Shown piece after piece: positions 6,723 to 9,096 of a stretch of DNA of 9,096 nt (within the stretch, counting starts at the first letter, position 1; each line of letters opens with the position of its first letter). Below the pieces are notes generated by a model, which was not told the DNA's origin, did no database searches, and was given only the letters and a program-made list of their open reading frames with translations. A program made the translations under genes and the position numbers. Source of the DNA: Christiangramia sp. GTDB taxonomy: Bacteria; Bacteroidota; Bacteroidia; Flavobacteriales; Flavobacteriaceae. The stretch spans positions 1 through 9,096 of the forward strand of contig JAHELO010000046.1 of the NCBI GenBank assembly GCA_024644145.1, in the 5' to 3' direction.

Positions 6723-9096
6723 TTAGTTGTTATAATGTTTTAAAATTGCCTTTATACCGCGAATTGGTATTATCAGCCATTCAGGCCGGTTCTCTATTTC
6801 GTAATTAAGTTCGCTGAGAGCTTTCTCAAGTAGGAAAGTATGCATGAGTATCTTAAAATCTTCGTGATTTTGTGGTACATAATCTCTTTTTTCTGCCTTA
6901 TCTAAATATCCTTTTATATACAGCCTGCTTATATAATAATGCCAGGTTTCTGCCCAGGCTTCCAAATCCCCTTCCTTGCGTTGCTGCTCATATTCCGGAG
7001 AAATAATATTGCTGTAGGCCGCATAGTGAAGGGATCGTATCATGGCTGCAAGATCCCGCATTGCCGATCTTCTTATACGTCTTTCGCTAAAAGACTTGGA
7101 AGGATCTCCCTCAAAACTATTCATTATATATTCCCGGCCCGTCCATAAGATCTGTTTCAAGTGAAAATCTCCATGGGTTCTAATTTTCATTACTGGAATC
7201 CTGTGATCATAAATATCTTTAAAACTATTCAGTATTTCGTTCTTCATTCCAATAACTTCCCAGGCCTCCTGTGCTACATCATCTGGCAGATCTTCCAGAA
7301 TATGTTTTAATTTTTCCAGGCTCGTCCTGGTTAGGGTTTGCAGGCCGGAGAATAAAGACCTTTGATAGTGAAGTGATGATTCTTCTTTGTCAAAATCCTG
7401 GTCATCTTCATGTTGTGAAAGGGCATCGTGCAGTTCTGCAGTAAATTGACCTAACTGATAAATACGCTCAGGTAAAATTATGCCGGTAGTTTCCCTAATT
7501 GTATCCGGAAAGTTCTCATAAGCCAGTGGCTCATAGATATCTCCATGTACTCTTTCAACCTTAATCTCCTGAATTGATGTAAGGATATCTTCAAAATATC
7601 GCTCCAGGGAATCTTTTACATGATCCCAAACTTCCCCCTGGTTTTCCTCGATCTGCTGGAGGATACCCAGATAATAGGTTTTCCCGGGTTTAATATTGTA
7701 ACTAACCGTCCCTGCATAAGTAGAGATATTTTTAAAACCTGTTCTTTTTGATAGAAATTTTATTGTCTCTACATCGGGATTGTAGGTTTGATCCAGTTTC
7801 CTGTAGAGCTTTAGTAACAATTCATTATTATAGGCTATAATAGTCTGGCGATGTTCAGTGCTGACCAATTCAGACCTAATTTCCAATTCCAGATTTTCAA
7901 AAGCTGATTTTTCAGCTGAATATTGTAATTCCCCTGCTACCACTTCACGTTTGGTCGATCTCCTAAAGTTTGCAAGAAGATGTTCTCTAAATGCTTCTGC
8001 ATAGACTGAATCGAACAAATAACCATTCTGGTCTCCGATATTTAACTTGGCAATAATTCCTCTTTTAGGGACGTCATTCAGAAGATTTTCATTTTCTTCC
8101 AGTGTAAATGATACCGGTAATTGATATAATTCTGGTAAGCCTTCATTAAAAGTGACTTCCAGAATAATGATCCTGGTGGGCATTTTTTTAACTTTTACTT
8201 CCAGCGATTCCCTGATCCTGATCTCCTGAATATTCCTTCCACTACTTTCAAACCATCTTCTGTTTTTTAGATAAGGAGGTAAGATTTGTCCTGATAATTT
8301 CTGAAGGGTTCGATTCTTTAAAAGGTTATTCCAACTATCTATATTGAGAACAGGAATTTTCGTTTCGCCTTCAACTCGGTCTCTCTCTTTCTCGAGAACG
8401 AACCAGTAATAGCCATAAGGTGATAAGGTAAAAAGGTAGGGCCTTTCAGATATTTCCGGGAACCTGTTATGGCTAAAAACTTCCACTGGAGTATAGCCTT
8501 TATATTTTTCCAGGTCTAGTTCTGCCGGTTGAGAAAAGCGGGAGAGATTTCCAAGAACCAGGATTTCCTCATTTTCATATGATCTGATAAAGGCAATTAC
8601 CTTTGAGTTGGTTGGCGAAAGGAATTCTATTTCGCCTCTACCAAAGGCCCTGTATTTTTTCCTCATCCCAATAATTCTCTTCATCCACCATAACAATGAA
8701 GATGAGATCATCTGTTGGGTTTCTACATTGATAGATTCATATTTATATTCCGGATCGATGATAAGAGGTAAATATAATTTCTGAGGATTTGCCAGGGAAA
8801 AACCTGCATTCCGGTCGGCTGTCCATTGCATAGGTGTACGAACCCCATCACGGTCTCCCAGGTAGAAATTATCTCCCATCCCTATTTCATCACCATAATA
8901 AATTATGGGGGTACCGGGAAGAGAGAAGAGTAATACATTCATCAATTCAATCTTACTCCGGTTATTCTCCAGTAGAGGTGCGAGCCTGTGCCTTATCCCA
9001 ACATTGATTTTTGCCTGCGGATCTTTGGTGTAGACCTTATACATATAATCCCGTTCTTCGTCGGTCACCATTTCCAGGGTAAGTTCATCATGATTT
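6723..9096 (-). CDS. treS: Trehalose synthase / maltokinase fusion, N-terminus beyond the window
   Basis: About 790 residues are visible. The frame stays open through the window edge; the ATG at 9069-9071 is internal, since in-frame NHDELTLE precedes it. Numbering from that Met, the N-terminal part to about 230 is the end of a GH13 trehalose synthase, which interconverts trehalose and maltose. It shows the conserved NHDEL motif, GTPIIYYGDEIGMGD (53-67), GDRDGVRTPMQW (72-83) and the C-terminal beta domain. From about 258 to 782 is a maltokinase (Pep2/Mak), which phosphorylates maltose to maltose-1-phosphate for alpha-glucan synthesis via GlgE. It shows LPPYLKNRRWF (264-274), LLLKLYRKLDQTYNPDVE (418-435), YLGILQQIEENQGEVW (467-482) and the catalytic loop HGDFHLKQILW (633-643). 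At 652 there is Ser instead of the usual metal-binding Asp before FEG. Fusion of the two is common in bacteria. The catalytic barrel is off-window. Confidence 0.95.
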   Translation of the reverse strand, partial: NHDELTLEMVTDEERDYMYKVYTKDPQAKINVGIRHRLAPLLENNRSKIELMNVLLFSLPGTPIIYYGDEIGMGDNFYLGDRDGVRTPMQWTADRNAGFSLANPQKLYLPLIIDPEYKYESINVETQQMISSSLLWWMKRIIGMRKKYRAFGRGEIEFLSPTNSKVIAFIRSYENEEILVLGNLSRFSQPAELDLEKYKGYTPVEVFSHNRFPEISERPYLFTLSPYGYYWFVLEKERDRVEGETKIPVLNIDSWNNLLKNRTLQKLSGQILPPYLKNRRWFESSGRNIQEIRIRESLEVKVKKMPTRIIILEVTFNEGLPELYQLPVSFTLEENENLLNDVPKRGIIAKLNIGDQNGYLFDSVYAEAFREHLLANFRRSTKREVVAGELQYSAEKSAFENLELEIRSELVSTEHRQTIIAYNNELLLKLYRKLDQTYNPDVETIKFLSKRTGFKNISTYAGTVSYNIKPGKTYYLGILQQIEENQGEVWDHVKDSLERYFEDILTSIQEIKVERVHGDIYEPLAYENFPDTIRETTGIILPERIYQLGQFTAELHDALSQHEDDQDFDKEESSLHYQRSLFSGLQTLTRTSLEKLKHILEDLPDDVAQEAWEVIGMKNEILNSFKDIYDHRIPVMKIRTHGDFHLKQILWTGREYIMNSFEGDPSKSFSERRIRRSAMRDLAAMIRSLHYAAYSNIISPEYEQQRKEGDLEAWAETWHYYISRLYIKGYLDKAEKRDYVPQNHEDFKILMHTFLLEKALSELNYEIENRPEWLIIPIRGIKAILKHYNN

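Noticed and set aside
9069..9071. ATG as the start of the trehalose synthase gene
   Set aside because: The in-frame codons to its left-hand neighbour (9072-9095) encode the conserved NHDELTLE of trehalose synthase, so this Met is internal and the gene continues outside the window.

Overview
The window reads as a chromosomal segment of a marine-type Flavobacteriaceae (Bacteroidota), probably close to Gramella/Christiangramia. This is inferred from protein character, not from a search. The signs are low GC, genes without clear Shine-Dalgarno sequences, a TTTG-N20-TAnnTTTG promoter of the Bacteroidota type, an exported protein with a carboxypeptidase-like regulatory (CarboxypepD_reg-like) domain, and a trehalose synthase/maltokinase fusion. 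No phage, insertion sequence, CRISPR, tRNA or rRNA was seen. The content looks like core chromosome with some lineage-specific genes.

Layout: bases 1-2370 hold a leftward run of three genes: a LuxC-type acyl-CoA reductase, serC (phosphoserine aminotransferase) and the start of serA (phosphoglycerate dehydrogenase, cut by the window edge). The last two are consecutive steps of serine synthesis. Divergent from this run is a 117-residue 2[4Fe-4S] ferredoxin (2512-2865) with a good promoter candidate and a clear intrinsic terminator. Next comes a gene-poor, AT-rich stretch of 355 bases with a short direct repeat, foldable sequence and a second terminator. That terminator serves a leftward gene for an exported two-domain protein (3221-4501).

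The right half has two rightward genes: a class I SAM-dependent methyltransferase with a TTG start (4662-5405), and an unrecognised exported, cysteine-free, helix-rich protein (5524-6720). The latter converges, with only 2 bases between stop codons, on a long leftward gene (6723 to beyond 9096). That gene fuses trehalose synthase to maltokinase, enzymes that channel trehalose through maltose to maltose-1-phosphate. Its N-terminal catalytic part lies outside the window.

The points most worth a second look are: the fused maltokinase, which has Ser where the family normally has the metal-binding Asp before the Phe-Glu-Gly motif; the exported helical protein, which has a glycine-rich hydrophobic centre between long charged helices; and the divergent pairing of a ferredoxin with an acyl-CoA reductase joined to serine genes. 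I found no clear evidence of a wholly new system.
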